Shown here in pieces: positions 51,658 through 61,874 of a stretch of 64,000 bases of DNA. This stretch comes from Stentor coeruleus (Eukaryota; Ciliophora; Heterotrichea; Heterotrichida; Stentoridae). A program made the position numbers and the translations under genes. The stretch spans positions 1 through 64,000 of the forward strand of contig MPUH01000244.1 of NCBI GenBank assembly GCA_001970955.1, read 5' to 3'. The notes under the pieces were generated by a model. That model saw only the letters and a program-made list of their open reading frames with translations. It was not told the origin of the DNA and ran no database searches. Positions within the stretch are counted from its first letter, which is position 1. Each line of letters starts with the position of its first letter.

Positions 51658-52413
51658 CTACGATCCTAAAGGTTTTCTAGACAATTTATCAGCTTGTCTT
51701 ATTGGTTCTGGTACTCTATATATGCAAGATTCAGTGACAATTTTAACAGCACTGTCTAAAGAAATTTTATGACCGACCGATATGATTATTGGGTTAATCG
51801 AATCATCAGTAGCTCTAAGTGCACAACCCCAAACTTTACCTGAGTTACCTGTAAGGAGGATTTTATCACCAGCATGATGAAGCATAGATGAAAGACCTTT
51901 AACACTATTTACTGTGATTCCATCAACTGCAAAAACGGTTTTACCACAGCCAATTGTTGGAATACCTGTTATAACACCTAAATGACTAGCTAATCCAAAA
52001 CCTCGGTTATGGAATATACCATTACCATCAACTAATACAACTTGTGGCTTTATAGGACTTTTATCTATAAGTCTTTTTAGATGAGGTACTTCACGAAAAG
52101 CTAGAAAACCTGGGACATAAGGATAATCTAAAGTGACTTCTTCAACATCAACATGAAGATTTTCAAAATCTGGGAAACTTTGGATGACTAAACTGGCAAA
52201 TGCTCGGTTTGGATTGTGCTTATCTGCTGATATATCTACACCACCTATACACTTTAAAGGCTGGTCGGTAAAGTTGAAACTTAAGTCATCAGTTTCGATT
52301 AGTTGGGATTTGAGGAATAGCTGCTCGCTGATTGGATATTACTCAGCCCATTTCTTTAGAAGAGCTGGGTCCATAGCTTCTATAGCTCGGTCAAACTTAC
52401 TTTTCTTCTTCAT
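51658..52413 (-). CDS. ENDOV: Endonuclease V (one 15-nt intron)
   Basis: Exons 52413-52343 and 52327-51658 join across intron GTAATATCCAATCAG to give 246 aa. The full catalytic set is present: GGVDIS (D55), the wedge PYVPG with FRE (Y94, E103), LVDGNG (D124) with HNRGFGLASHLGV, the late lysine in GCGKT, and LHHAG, GNSGKVWG, VSVGHK-like and PEPIRQAD blocks. Endonuclease V cuts next to inosine, in DNA in bacteria and mainly in RNA in eukaryotes, so it may clear inosine-containing RNA here. Without splicing the protein would stop at WAE after 24 residues. The ATG at 52413 is the only one that fits. Confidence 0.95.
52328..52342 (-). other. 15-nt intron in endonuclease V gene
   Basis: Minus-strand GTAATATCCAATCAG, phase 2, in-frame TAA, A at position 10. 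It links MKKKSKFDRAIEAMDPALLK to the endonuclease V core. Confidence 0.95.
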
Positions 52414-52670
52414 CCTAAAAAATTATAACCATCTTGTTTGAGTATAAAATTAGTTTGACAATAAAAATCATCATCAGTTTTTCTATAAATCAACATCCAC
52501 ATAATTATCTTCTATTTCAAAAAGTTCAAAGTATCTAACTAACAAAAAAAACCATAATTTCCTCATATATAAACCCATAACTAATCCTAATCCCAAAAAA
52601 AAAAATTCTATTTATCTCTAAATAAATAGATTAAAAAGCCTTACTTCCCTATCTCCTTCCTAACTTGCTC

Positions 52671-53687
52671 TACAATATCTTCAATCTCTTTATCATCCGA
52701 GCTATCATCCTCTAACTCCATAACATTTTTCCCCAAAATCTCATCAAGTTCCTAACTATTACTCACAGCTTGAAAAACTTCATAATCTTGTATCGGGTTA
52801 CTAAATGCTTGTAAATCACTTATCATATGATTATGTTTTCTTAATACCTCTAAAAGTAGTTCAGCAGTTTTTTCAGTAAGTAAATTACTCCATATATGTA
52901 AAGATTCTAATGCTTCATTAACACTTAAACAAGCAAGCATAGGTTTAAAAGTTTCATCAATAATACCACAAGCAGCTAAGCTAAGAAATTTCAATTTTCT
53001 ATTACAACAAAGTGCTTCACTTAATGATGATATTCCATCAGCACCCATTTCATTATCATTAAGGAAAAGTTTTACTAATGAAGTATTTGTTTCAAGCCAT
53101 TCTGATAAAAGCTTTAACCCAACTTCAGTAAAAACATTATCTCCTAAATGTAAAGTTTCAAGGAAAAATTTTTCACTTGATAAAGCTACGCTACATCACA
53201 AATACGCTAAAGATAATAGGCCTTCATCGCCTATGCAATTTCCATTGAGAAATAAATACTTGAGATTACTTTCTTCCATAGCCATTAAAGATGTTGCTAA
53301 GTTTGTACATGCTGAGTCTGTTATTTGAAGACCTCCTAAGCTTAAGGTTGTTAAGGATTTTAGTTCAGGTAGGGTGTTAGCTAGAGCTGAAATGCCGGGA
53401 TCTCTAAAAAGATTATTGCTTAGGTAAAGATGTTGGATTTCGGAATGTTTAGATAAAGAGTTTGTGATTGCTTCTAGACCTTCATCTGAGATCATGTTTG
53501 TGCCTAGATAGAGAGAATCTACTTTGGAATCTTTTTGGAAAAGACAGATTGCCACGGTAAGGGCATCTAAGTCATCAAGTTCTACGGAAGTCAGGTCAAT
53601 TTTGCCACCCCGGCATTCTTTTTCGATAAGGAGTCTTCGGGCTTCGATTTTTTCTTCTATTTCTTGGGCTTCGTTTGGTTCTTCCAT
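52671..53687 (-). CDS. Leucine-rich-repeat (ribonuclease-inhibitor type) protein, two 15-nt introns
   Basis: Exons 53687-53206, 53190-52767 and 52751-52671 give about 328 aa. Introns are GTATTTGTGATGTAG and GTGAGTAATAGTTAG. The protein has RNI-type repeats of about 28 residues (VDSLYLGTNMISDEGLEAI, IQHLYLSNNLFRDPGISAL, LKYLFLNGNCIGDEGLLSL, FLETLHLGDNVFTEVGLKLL, LVKLFLNDNEMGADGISSL), forming a curved scaffold for protein binding. The first intron is certain since it restores repeat spacing. The second gives an acidic tail (ELDEILGKNVMELEDDSSDD); without it the protein ends at SNS. The final exon's end is my least secure point. The partner is unknown. Confidence 0.82.
52752..52766 (-). other. 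15-nt intron 2 in leucine-rich-repeat gene
   Basis: Minus-strand GTGAGTAATAGTTAG, phase 0, in-frame TAG, A at position 10. It is the only GTG start among the twelve, and the downstream acidic tail looks coding. Confidence 0.7.
53191..53205 (-). other. 15-nt intron 1 in leucine-rich-repeat gene
   Basis: Minus-strand GTATTTGTGATGTAG, phase 2, in-frame TGA, A at position 10. Removal continues the repeat as SLAVALSSEKFFLETLHLG. Confidence 0.93.
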
Positions 53688-53942
53688 TTTTTACATGAAA
53701 GGTTTTATTGAGTTGGGAAGTCAATGGACAGTTTAGGTGGAAAATGAGACTAAGAGTTTATTATGAGTTTTTTTTATTGGGGTTTAAGTGGAAAATTTAA
53801 GAGTTTGGGATTTTTAGTTTTTTTTGATGGGTTTTTAAGTTTGAAAAATTTTAGTTTTTTTGAGGGTTACTAGTAGTTTATGTTTTTTGATTACACATAA
53901 AAAATAAGTCATAATTCTTTTCTTGATTACACATATTAAAAT

Positions 53943-55961
53943 ATGGAAAAAATGATAAGTATAGACCAACTTGAAGGTGAGATTTTAAAGCCCCCAAACT
54001 TTACTCCAACATCAAAAGAAGCTTGCAGAAAACTTGGTATTACACCTGATGAGCTCGTATTCAAACCTCTATCTTTTTTCCAAAAAAATTCGAACATCGC
54101 AGAAACTGCCAAGAAAAAATTCGAAAATGCTGAGCATAAGCGCTTAGAAAAAATCCAGTGGATAAAACAAGCAAAGTCTCAAATAGAAAAAGAGTTAATC
54201 AAATCCCGAGAAAAATCCTCACACAATAACGCCCTTGAAGCATCAGTCATTAACAGCAAAATGATTGAAAAAGAAAGGAGAGAACTAGAAAAAATCGAAA
54301 GAAAACAAAAACAAGACCTTCAACAAATGATAGATTATCAGGTAAAATCTGAAGCTATTAGGCATCGTAATGAAGAAAAACTTGAAAAAGCTAGACAACG
54401 CGAACACCAACGACAATTAGAATTGATTCGTAAAAGACAAGAACAAGATGAACATAAAAAACGTGAAGATGATCATCGCCGTGAAGAACAGCAACGAGAA
54501 GAAGAACAACAGCGTCGTTATGCTGCAGAGGAATTTGAAAAAGCTAAAGAACGGCTTAAACATGAACAGGAACTTGAAAAAATAAGAAAAAAAGAAAATC
54601 AAGCTAAGGAACTGGAGCAACAGAAAAAACAAGAAGAGTTCAGAAAACGCACTGAACAAATGCTGGAAATGCAAAAAAAATGGGCTGAGGAAAAAAAAAT
54701 TGAACTTGAATCTCGTGAAGAAAAACGTAGACAAATGATGAAAGCGCAACAAGAAGAAAAACATAAAGAAAATCTAAAACTTAGAGAAATAAAAGAAATC
54801 AAGCTTAAAACAGCTAAAGAAAATCTCATGGGATTATTAGAAAATCAAAGGCAGAAATATCAGAAAAAGCAGATAGAAACTGAGGAAAAAAGGAAAAAAC
54901 TTGAAGATGATCGTGAAAGGGCGAAAATCGAAGCAGCGAAAAAAGCTGAAGCCAAAGCTGTGGAAATAAAAAAAGTTATGGAACAAAATCAAGCTAATGA
55001 AGAAAAACGTCGCAATGAGTTATTAAAAGCTGAAAAAGAAGCTAATGATCGAGCATTGAAAATACATAAAATGAAAGAAGAAGAAATGAGGAAACAAAAG
55101 GAAGATGAAGAAAAAAAACAACAACAACATGAATATGTTAGGAAAAGAATGGAAAATATCATAAGTCAAAGGATTGATAAGATTAAAGAAAAAATGACTG
55201 AAGAAGAGGAAAAACTTAAAAAGGTTAAAGAAAAAAAAGAATATGAATTTATGGTCAAACAAGAATTAGATGATATGAAAAGAAGTGATCGACAAGAAAA
55301 TGTTACAAGAATAGAAAGGCAGCAGGAGTATATGAGAGGGAAAATATTAGAAAAAATTAAAGAGGATAATGAGAAAGTTGAAGCTTTGAAAAAAGCTAAA
55401 GATGATCTTTTGGCTGAGAGGAGGAAAGTTAAAGACCATGCGGAAAGGGAAAAACAGAAAATGATGTCTATGATAGAGGAAATGAAAAAGAAAAAAGGGT
55501 CTTTGATGGAATATGCGGAAAAAATATCGAATAAAAGCCAGCAAGTGTCTTTGAATGAAAAAACCCCAGAAAAATCAGTGAAATACTCCTCGGAAAAATC
55601 ACAAAAATCTGTTGAAAAACGATTTTCTGCGCCGGCTAAAGGTAAAAGCCCATTAAATGATAAGAAAATTGATTTGAAACCTATTGTTGATAATAAAGAA
55701 AAGAATTTAAATGTGCTAAAAGAAAAGCACAAGAGAGAAATGATTGAGATGTTGGATGCTGAAGAAATTAAAGAACAAGATAGAGAAAAAAAATTAAATG
55801 AATGCCAAGGGGATAAAGAACGAAATAATTTAGAGGAAAAATTTGGTATTGAAAGAGCTATTGCTTGTGAGGAGATTAATAAATTAGCAAAAAAACAAAG
55901 GAAAGCAGAACAAGATCTAGCTCAAAAGCTGGGAGTTTTGAATAATTCACAGTATTTATAA
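53943..55961 (+). CDS. Highly charged coiled-coil protein (672 aa)
   Basis: After a short N-terminal region (residues 1-60, with GITPDELVFKPLSFF), residues 60-510 are almost continuous Glu/Lys/Arg/Gln-rich coiled coil with many REEQQRRY-type blocks, typical of a single long alpha-helix or a microtubule- or axoneme-linked rod. A Ser/Lys-rich linker follows (EKTPEKSVKYSSEKSQKSVE), then a last helical segment (about 600-665). I do not recognise the family; MAP7- or trichohyalin-like resemblance is compositional only. It is divergent from the leucine-rich-repeat gene, 255 bp between starts. Confidence 0.8.
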   Translation: MEKMISIDQLEGEILKPPNFTPTSKEACRKLGITPDELVFKPLSFFQKNSNIAETAKKKFENAEHKRLEKIQWIKQAKSQIEKELIKSREKSSHNNALEASVINSKMIEKERRELEKIERKQKQDLQQMIDYQVKSEAIRHRNEEKLEKARQREHQRQLELIRKRQEQDEHKKREDDHRREEQQREEEQQRRYAAEEFEKAKERLKHEQELEKIRKKENQAKELEQQKKQEEFRKRTEQMLEMQKKWAEEKKIELESREEKRRQMMKAQQEEKHKENLKLREIKEIKLKTAKENLMGLLENQRQKYQKKQIETEEKRKKLEDDRERAKIEAAKKAEAKAVEIKKVMEQNQANEEKRRNELLKAEKEANDRALKIHKMKEEEMRKQKEDEEKKQQQHEYVRKRMENIISQRIDKIKEKMTEEEEKLKKVKEKKEYEFMVKQELDDMKRSDRQENVTRIERQQEYMRGKILEKIKEDNEKVEALKKAKDDLLAERRKVKDHAEREKQKMMSMIEEMKKKKGSLMEYAEKISNKSQQVSLNEKTPEKSVKYSSEKSQKSVEKRFSAPAKGKSPLNDKKIDLKPIVDNKEKNLNVLKEKHKREMIEMLDAEEIKEQDREKKLNECQGDKERNNLEEKFGIERAIACEEINKLAKKQRKAEQDLAQKLGVLNNSQYL

Positions 55962-56142
55962 TTTTAAATATAGATAATATAGGATGTAAGCTTGAAAAAT
56001 TATTAAAATTTAAGTTTATATAGCATCATATTTTTAAGGTTAAAGCTTATGATTATTTTAAACTATAAATCCTATATATTTTACTCATATAAATAATATT
56101 AATAATTTTAGTTATAAACAAAATACATACTTTTATTCAAGA

Positions 56143-57504
56143 TTAACTATTTAATTTTGATTTACCGCATCCACCACAAGGTCTATAACCATTGTTTATG
56201 AACGTACAATGAACACATGACCAAAAGTTTTTCTGCACACATTTCAAACATAGAAAATCTTTTGAATATTCATCACAGTTTGCACATGGTGTTCCAGTTT
56301 TAAACCCAACTGCATGTGCTTTAGCTAAAAGGGCATTCTTATATCCACAATCACAATTAATCTTATCTAATCTTACTTTTGAATTGCAAACATTACACTT
56401 CCACATCTTAACATTTTCATTAACACTTGTATCATTTTTTTTTATTTCCACTTTATTTTCCTCAATAGTTTTTTTCTCTTCAATAAGTGAGTTTTTCTGT
56501 CCAAAACTACCCCAAGTCGAATCAGTTTCCCCAGATTTCCTATTACCACTAGTATTCACATCAGTTTTTTTAACTTCACTTATTGGTTTTATAGGCGCAT
56601 TAGTTTTCTGCACATTTTTATTAAAACTTTCATTTACAATAATCAATTCTTTAGTTGCTATAATATTAGTTTGTTTACTTAAATCAGGGATTTGGCTGAG
56701 GGTATTTTTAGATTCTTCAATAGGAAGTGTTTCAGTGAAAATAATATTGCGATAGATTTCAAGGTCAATTTTAGTATCATCTGGGTTTGAGGTACTTGAG
56801 TATATAATAACTTCAGGATAAAAACCACTATCGACTATTTCTAAAATAGCATTGCTGTATTTGTCAAATTTCATTTCATTAAAGAATTTCCATAGTAGCC
56901 AGATTTTATTACCACAGTATACTAAAGCTGCGGTTTGGGCGTTTTTTCTTAGTAGCATACCTCTTAGACCTAGTTGGGGGCTTTTAATATTGATCATGGA
57001 AAGAGTGTCTACAAATTCTAAATTGACTTTATCTGGATAAATCAAAGTTATGTGGATTTTAGGACTTATTACTTTTTGGGCAATTATTAAGGGAACATCT
57101 TTTAGTTTTCCTTCCTTGATTTCGATCAGTGATTCATCTGGCGATTTTTCTTTAATCATTTCTACTAATTTTCTGATTATGCTAACTGGGGTGGAATTAG
57201 TGGTATATTTTAGTATATCTTTAGGCTCTCTCTTTTCTTTAAGATAGGATTTTAGTAAACCAAATTGAGGAGTTGCACCAAATTTATTAAAAAAGTTTGA
57301 GAAGTTTGAATCTCTTAGTCTATTTAGGTCTTACATTAAATTAAGAACAGCTGTTTTGGCTATAAAAGTAACATCAGGTATTGGGCAGCTGATTAATTGG
57401 TTTGCATTAAAAGGTTCTAGTACTCTATCATCAGAAGCACTTCGTATTTGCCTATTCATATTCGTGTTTTTTGTTGGGGATCGATTATTATGCATCTTTG
57501 ACAT
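56143..57504 (-). CDS. Protein with RanBP2-type zinc finger(s) (one 15-nt intron)
   Basis: Exons 57504-57335 and 57319-56143 join across intron GTAAGACCTAAATAG to give 448 aa. Splicing links VTFIAKTAVLNL to ILRDSNFSNFFNKFG. Residues about 30-245 form a folded, unassigned domain. A Ser/Asn/Lys-rich linker follows, then three Cys clusters: WKCNVCNSKVRLDKINCDC, CANCDEYSKDFLCLKC, and WSCVHCTFINNGYRPCGGCG at the C-terminus. The last has the W-x-C-x2-C-T-x2-N-x6-C-x2-C pattern of RanBP2-type fingers, which bind ubiquitin or RNA. The start lies only 18 bp from the divergent gene at 57523. Confidence 0.78.
57320..57334 (-). other. 15-nt intron in RanBP2-type zinc-finger gene
   Basis: Minus-strand GTAAGACCTAAATAG, phase 2, in-frame TAA, A at position 10. 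It adds about 110 N-terminal residues to the downstream frame. Confidence 0.92.
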
Positions 57505-57522
57505 GATAGCTTAATAAATATA

Positions 57523-58971
57523 ATGGCGGACACTAGGTCAAGTCTAAACTTCAGAAAATCAGCTACCAAACTTCAGAAACCCAAAGTTCAAAACCTAGAA
57601 GAAGAATACATTCATAATCTTCAACAACAAGCATATTTCTTAGAACTAGAACTAAAATTATTAAAAGACAAAGAGCGCGAACAAAAAAACATGTTCCCAT
57701 CTGATGGTCTTGAAAATGGGCCTCTTTCTGAAAACATCATCGCTTTAAAAGCAAAATACAAAAAGCTTCAGCAAGATTTAGAAAAAAACATCGGACAATT
57801 GTCTCAAGAAAACAAGTCTTTAGCAGTTACTTTCTTAACCTTAGAGAAGAATTTGAAAAAAATAAGCGAAGAAAGGGCGCAAGCTGAAAAAAAGTACCAG
57901 GAATTTGTGGTTTATAGCCGTGGTGAGCTTGATCGAATGAAGAAAATCCTCCATTCAGAAACTAATAATAAAGAAGAATTACAAAAAAGAATCATAGATG
58001 TCGCTAGAGAAAAAGAACTTTCTACCACATGGGCAACTGAACTGAAACAAAAATTCAATAAACAAGACTTGCATATAACAAAAACCCAACAAAAACTTTC
58101 TGAACTTGAAGAATATAAAAACCAAGTTGTCGAAGAGAAAAACAGGAGAATTATTGCGTTACAAGAAGAAACAAATAAACTTGATAAAGCGATTCAAGAT
58201 AATAAAACCTTAACTAATGTTCTAAAAGAAATCGAAGAAACTATAAAAACCATAGACGAATTAAATATTGAAAAGGACAATTTTACAAACAAAGTTAGAG
58301 TGTTAGAGTTTTCTAAAGACTTAGTAGATAAAACTTGTAGTCAACTAAACAGTGAAAAACGTCAACTAACTTCTCAGCTAAACGAATTGAAAAATGAGAT
58401 ACAAAAAGATAAAGCATATCAAGAAACACTTGTTGCCAAAAGACTAAAAGACTTAGATAGTAAAGCAATAAAAAATTCCATTAAAAACTTAGATGTGTCA
58501 AGAAAAGAGTCTGCATTTCAATCAGATCAATACAAGCAAAAATATCAAGAAAACCTTTTGCTGATTGAAGAAAGGAATAAATTAAATGAGCAGTTAGAAA
58601 AAGATAAAACAAGTATGGCTGAATTAGAAGATGAACATAAAAGGCTTAGTGAGCATGTTAAAGAATTGTCTGGGGAAATGCAAAATGCGACTTTTATGTT
58701 TGGGCAGTTGACTGAGAAATTTAGTGCTATGAGTAAAGAAAGGGAAAAAGTTTATGAGGAAAGTAGGAAGGTTTTTAAGGATAATTCAGAGCTTAAGTCA
58801 CAATTGATGTATTTGAGTAAGAAACTTGAAATGAATGATCAGTTAAAGAATTTGAATATTGAGGACTTGAAGACTTTGAATAGGTCTAATTTGCAAGTTA
58901 ATGATACACTTGAGAATTTGATGGCTAAATGGGAAACGATACAGACTTTCCAGAAAACCCAAGCTTTTTAG
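57523..58971 (+). CDS. Coiled-coil protein (482 aa), probably cytoskeletal
   Basis: Starting MADTRSSLNFRKSATKLQ, it moves into EEEYIHNLQQQAYFLELELK, a motif-like stretch I associate with cilium and basal-body coiled-coil proteins but cannot name. Residues 30-470 are nearly all coiled coil, with a QSDQYKQKYQENLLLIEERN core and Met/Leu-rich tail. Homology to a known ciliary family should be tested from that N-terminal block. The gene shares an 18-bp divergent spacer with the RanBP2-type gene, so it must use very compact promoter elements or coding sequence of its neighbour. Confidence 0.8.
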   Translation: MADTRSSLNFRKSATKLQKPKVQNLEEEYIHNLQQQAYFLELELKLLKDKEREQKNMFPSDGLENGPLSENIIALKAKYKKLQQDLEKNIGQLSQENKSLAVTFLTLEKNLKKISEERAQAEKKYQEFVVYSRGELDRMKKILHSETNNKEELQKRIIDVAREKELSTTWATELKQKFNKQDLHITKTQQKLSELEEYKNQVVEEKNRRIIALQEETNKLDKAIQDNKTLTNVLKEIEETIKTIDELNIEKDNFTNKVRVLEFSKDLVDKTCSQLNSEKRQLTSQLNELKNEIQKDKAYQETLVAKRLKDLDSKAIKNSIKNLDVSRKESAFQSDQYKQKYQENLLLIEERNKLNEQLEKDKTSMAELEDEHKRLSEHVKELSGEMQNATFMFGQLTEKFSAMSKEREKVYEESRKVFKDNSELKSQLMYLSKKLEMNDQLKNLNIEDLKTLNRSNLQVNDTLENLMAKWETIQTFQKTQAF

Positions 58972-60794
58972 TAAAGTAATAAATATAATAGCTTATGAAA
59001 TATAAGCTTTTATTTGTTGGAGTTAATTGATTATGGATATTTTTGAATTTTTTATAAAGTTAGCCGAGTTCACTTGATTTATATATTCAGGAAAAAATGA
59101 ATACTAACAAAAAACTTTATAGCCAAAAGGATTTATTTGCTTTAATAAGCTATTGGTAATTTTTCAGAAGCTTAGATATTCAATTAAAACCAATTTTAAA
59201 ACTATATTGTTAATATGATATCATAAAGTATACTATATTCATATTGAAAAACTAAAATATTTTATAATCAAAATTGTACTTATGTAAAAAATATTATACA
59301 GACAGTATTATTTATTGTATAAATAAAAATACAAATTACCCTTTATACATAATATTATAAACTTAATAATCAAATTGGTATGTATATTTTGTATATCTGA
59401 TATATACTTACTCAATACCCAGAATTTAAAAAAATTGTTGAACTACAAATTTTAACGTTATTAAATCAAAGATAGTATAAAAATATCGAAAAGAATCACA
59501 AATTGTATCAAAAATACTCAAAAAGTTATTAGCTATATAAAAATGCAGATAAAAATCTTATATAAATTATCTATGATTAGTATGGCACTATTTAAATTTT
59601 CTATTATATTTTCAGTGTATATTTGATGTACAGAGTTTAAAAGACCCTATAGCCTTTGAACATAATAACCCAGATTTTTATTTGCTTTAAATTCATACAA
59701 ATTTTCATATTACTTCTTTAAACAATCTTTATAAATTTCCCTATGAAAAACTTAAACAAAAAAACTTTTTAAACGCCAAAAGCCTATAAAAAATGCATCA
59801 GTTATCAAAAAAACAGTTTTTGTATTATATTTAAATCCTTCTCCTATCCCTATAAAATTTTAAGTACTATTTTTTTTTGCTATATCAACTATAAATCCTT
59901 TCCTAAAAAACCCTTTAAATTTCCTTAATACATATAAAATCGTACTTTTTTATCTCATAAAACCCAGCATAATGTTTGACTTGATTAAAATTTCAGTATT
60001 TTTTTCTTTATAAAATTGTATAATTTTACCTAAACAAAAGCTCTAAATCTCATTCCCATAATAAAAAAAGTACTTTTAACCCTTTAAACCATATAATTTC
60101 CTCATAAGCTACCTATAATATTCCAAACTCTTCAGTTTTTAAAAGAAAAATTAAGAGTTTTACACTATAAGAAATAAATACCTAAACTACTCACAAATGA
60201 TAAAGCTACGAAAGAATATTTTTCAAATTTAATGCTGAACTTCATATATCTCACCTTACTAAATCTTTTATTCTCTACAAACTAAATGTAAAAAAACTCC
60301 AATTTTTCAGTTCATCAAAATTCACAAAATAAAACAAATCCGTATTTCCCCTAAAAACTATAGTAAAAAAACTTCAGCATTATATTTTTATACCTCAAAC
60401 TACTTAAATTTCATATAAAAACTATTATAACCAAGTTCTTCAAAAAAATATAATTCACCCAACTTTGTGCTTTTGATTCAGATTTATTCAATCATCGCTT
60501 TCTGATTTTAAACTTCAAATAAATTTTATAGTTTTCGATTTAAAAGATCTTCAAACATCACTTGAATAAAATGCATATTTCCGAAATTTTTCTAGAAAAA
60601 TTTCACTTATATTTTTTAAAAAATGCACTAACTATTGACCTAAAACGACTTTTATTTACAATACTTTACTTGACTATTACAATATATAAGGAACCCATAT
60701 CAACTATTGTTAATTTTTTCTTTCTCGTCTCTTTTGGATCATTGAAAATGATACATAATTTCAAATTGAATGGTAAATACTATATAAAATAATA
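58972..60794. other. Long intergenic region (1.82 kb)
   Basis: This is the largest gene-free stretch in the window. The first 700 bp is plain AT-rich DNA; from 59680 to 60560 it is C/A-rich with few G on plus, the signature seen upstream of plus genes. A 76-codon frame at 60562-60792 ends three bases before the next ATG and is low-complexity. I saw no clear repeat or RNA gene. Confidence 0.5.
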
Positions 60795-61190
60795 ATGTCT
60801 AAAGATTTTCAAGACGCTCTTGTAAACTTTTCAATCTTCTCCAACATTTACTCAATTCTAAACCCATCTTCTGGCATCTGGCCAGTCAGTATGAACTTGC
60901 CATACCCTACAGCAAGTCCAATGCAACTAGGACAGAAACTCCCGAATATATTCCCAGACGAGCCTCGAAGTAAATGCAAAACAGTTACAGCATGTCCTCA
61001 TTCAGCTCGTAAACATTATGCAAAAAACATGTGTAATAATTGCTATCATCGTCTTGGTCGGGACAAAACCGCATGGAATTGTGAACATCATGACCGTAAA
61101 CACTATGCAAAGGGTAAATGCCAATTCTGCTATTTAAAGCATTATAATAAATCAAGACAAGAAATACAATCATCTATTGACAACATCTAA
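60795..61190 (+). CDS. Tandem CxH...CxxC zinc-repeat protein (131 aa)
   Basis: The C-terminal half has two copies of one unit: CPHSARKHYAKNMCNNCYHR (67-86) and CEHHDRKHYAKGKCQFCYLK (96-115). Each keeps C-x-H, RKHYAK and C-x2-C-Y, which would give a CHCC zinc site per unit. The first 60 residues are soluble and Pro/Asn-rich. I do not know the family's function; such small repeat proteins occur in ciliates and could bind nucleic acid. It is followed by uL11 on the same strand, 171 bp apart. Confidence 0.75.
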   Translation: MSKDFQDALVNFSIFSNIYSILNPSSGIWPVSMNLPYPTASPMQLGQKLPNIFPDEPRSKCKTVTACPHSARKHYAKNMCNNCYHRLGRDKTAWNCEHHDRKHYAKGKCQFCYLKHYNKSRQEIQSSIDNI

Positions 61191-61361
61191 TAAATAAAAA
61201 CACTTAACATATTTCGCTTTAATATAATGAAAACTTTATGTTTTTTACCATAATAAGCTTAATTACTATATTTTCTTATATATAATCAACATAGTCTTCA
61301 AGTGTATTTTTTATATACCTAGTCAAGCAAAAAGGTAAACTATTCCATTATTATCCATTAA

Positions 61362-61874
61362 ATGCCACCTAAGGTAGAGACAGGCGAAGCCAGAGTTGGT
61401 ATGATTTAGTCAGTGATTCTTAAGACAGTTGGAGGCGAAATTGGTGCTGCTGCTAGTTTAGCTCCCAAAGTCGGTCCATTAGGTTTATCGCCTAAAAAAG
61501 TTGGTGAAGACATCAAGGCAGCGACTGAGAAATGGAAAGGTATCAAAGTTATGGTAAAACTAACAATTATCAATAGAGTAGCTACAGTCGAAGTTATTCC
61601 TTCTGCATCTGCTCTTTTGGTTAGAGAGTTAGCTGAACCACCAAGAGATAGGAAAAAGGTTAAGAATATCAAACATAATGGGAACTTGACTTGGGATCAG
61701 ATTAGAAAATGTGCTAAGGAAATGAGACCTAGAAGTGGTGCTGTTACTTTTGAAGGGACAATTAAGGAAATTGTTGGTACTGCAGTATCGGTTGGGTGTC
61801 AAATTGAAAAGAAAACCCCTAAGGAAATTTATGAGATGATTAAGAATGGGGAATTAGACACCACAGAACCTTAA
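61362..61874 (+). CDS. RPL12: Ribosomal protein uL11 (RPL12), one 15-nt intron
   Basis: Exons 61362-61398 (37 nt) and 61414-61874 join across intron GTATGATTTAGTCAG to give 165 aa, the same length as human RPL12. The product reads MPPKVETGEARVVILKTVGG and then GAAASLAPKVGPLGLSPKKV, PPRDRKKVKNIKHNGN and GTIKEIVGTAVSVGC, all family signatures. uL11 forms the base of the ribosomal P-stalk with 25S/28S rRNA, where elongation factors dock. The intron sits 12 codons after the ATG, close to the 5' end as is common for ribosomal-protein introns. The 3' flank is strikingly G-rich. Confidence 0.96.
61399..61413 (+). other. 15-nt intron in RPL12 gene
   Basis: GTATGATTTAGTCAG, phase 1, in-frame TAG, A at position 10. 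Removal restores ARVVILKTVGG. Confidence 0.96.

Noticed and set aside
52640-52672. A further 14-nt intron at the end of the leucine-rich-repeat gene
   Set aside because: GTAGAGCAAGTTAG is 14 nt long and breaks the uniform 15-nt length, so I end the gene at the TAG before it.
60562-60792. 76-codon open frame before the zinc-repeat gene
   Set aside because: AT-rich hydrophobic translation without a signature; it ends next to the ATG of the real gene.
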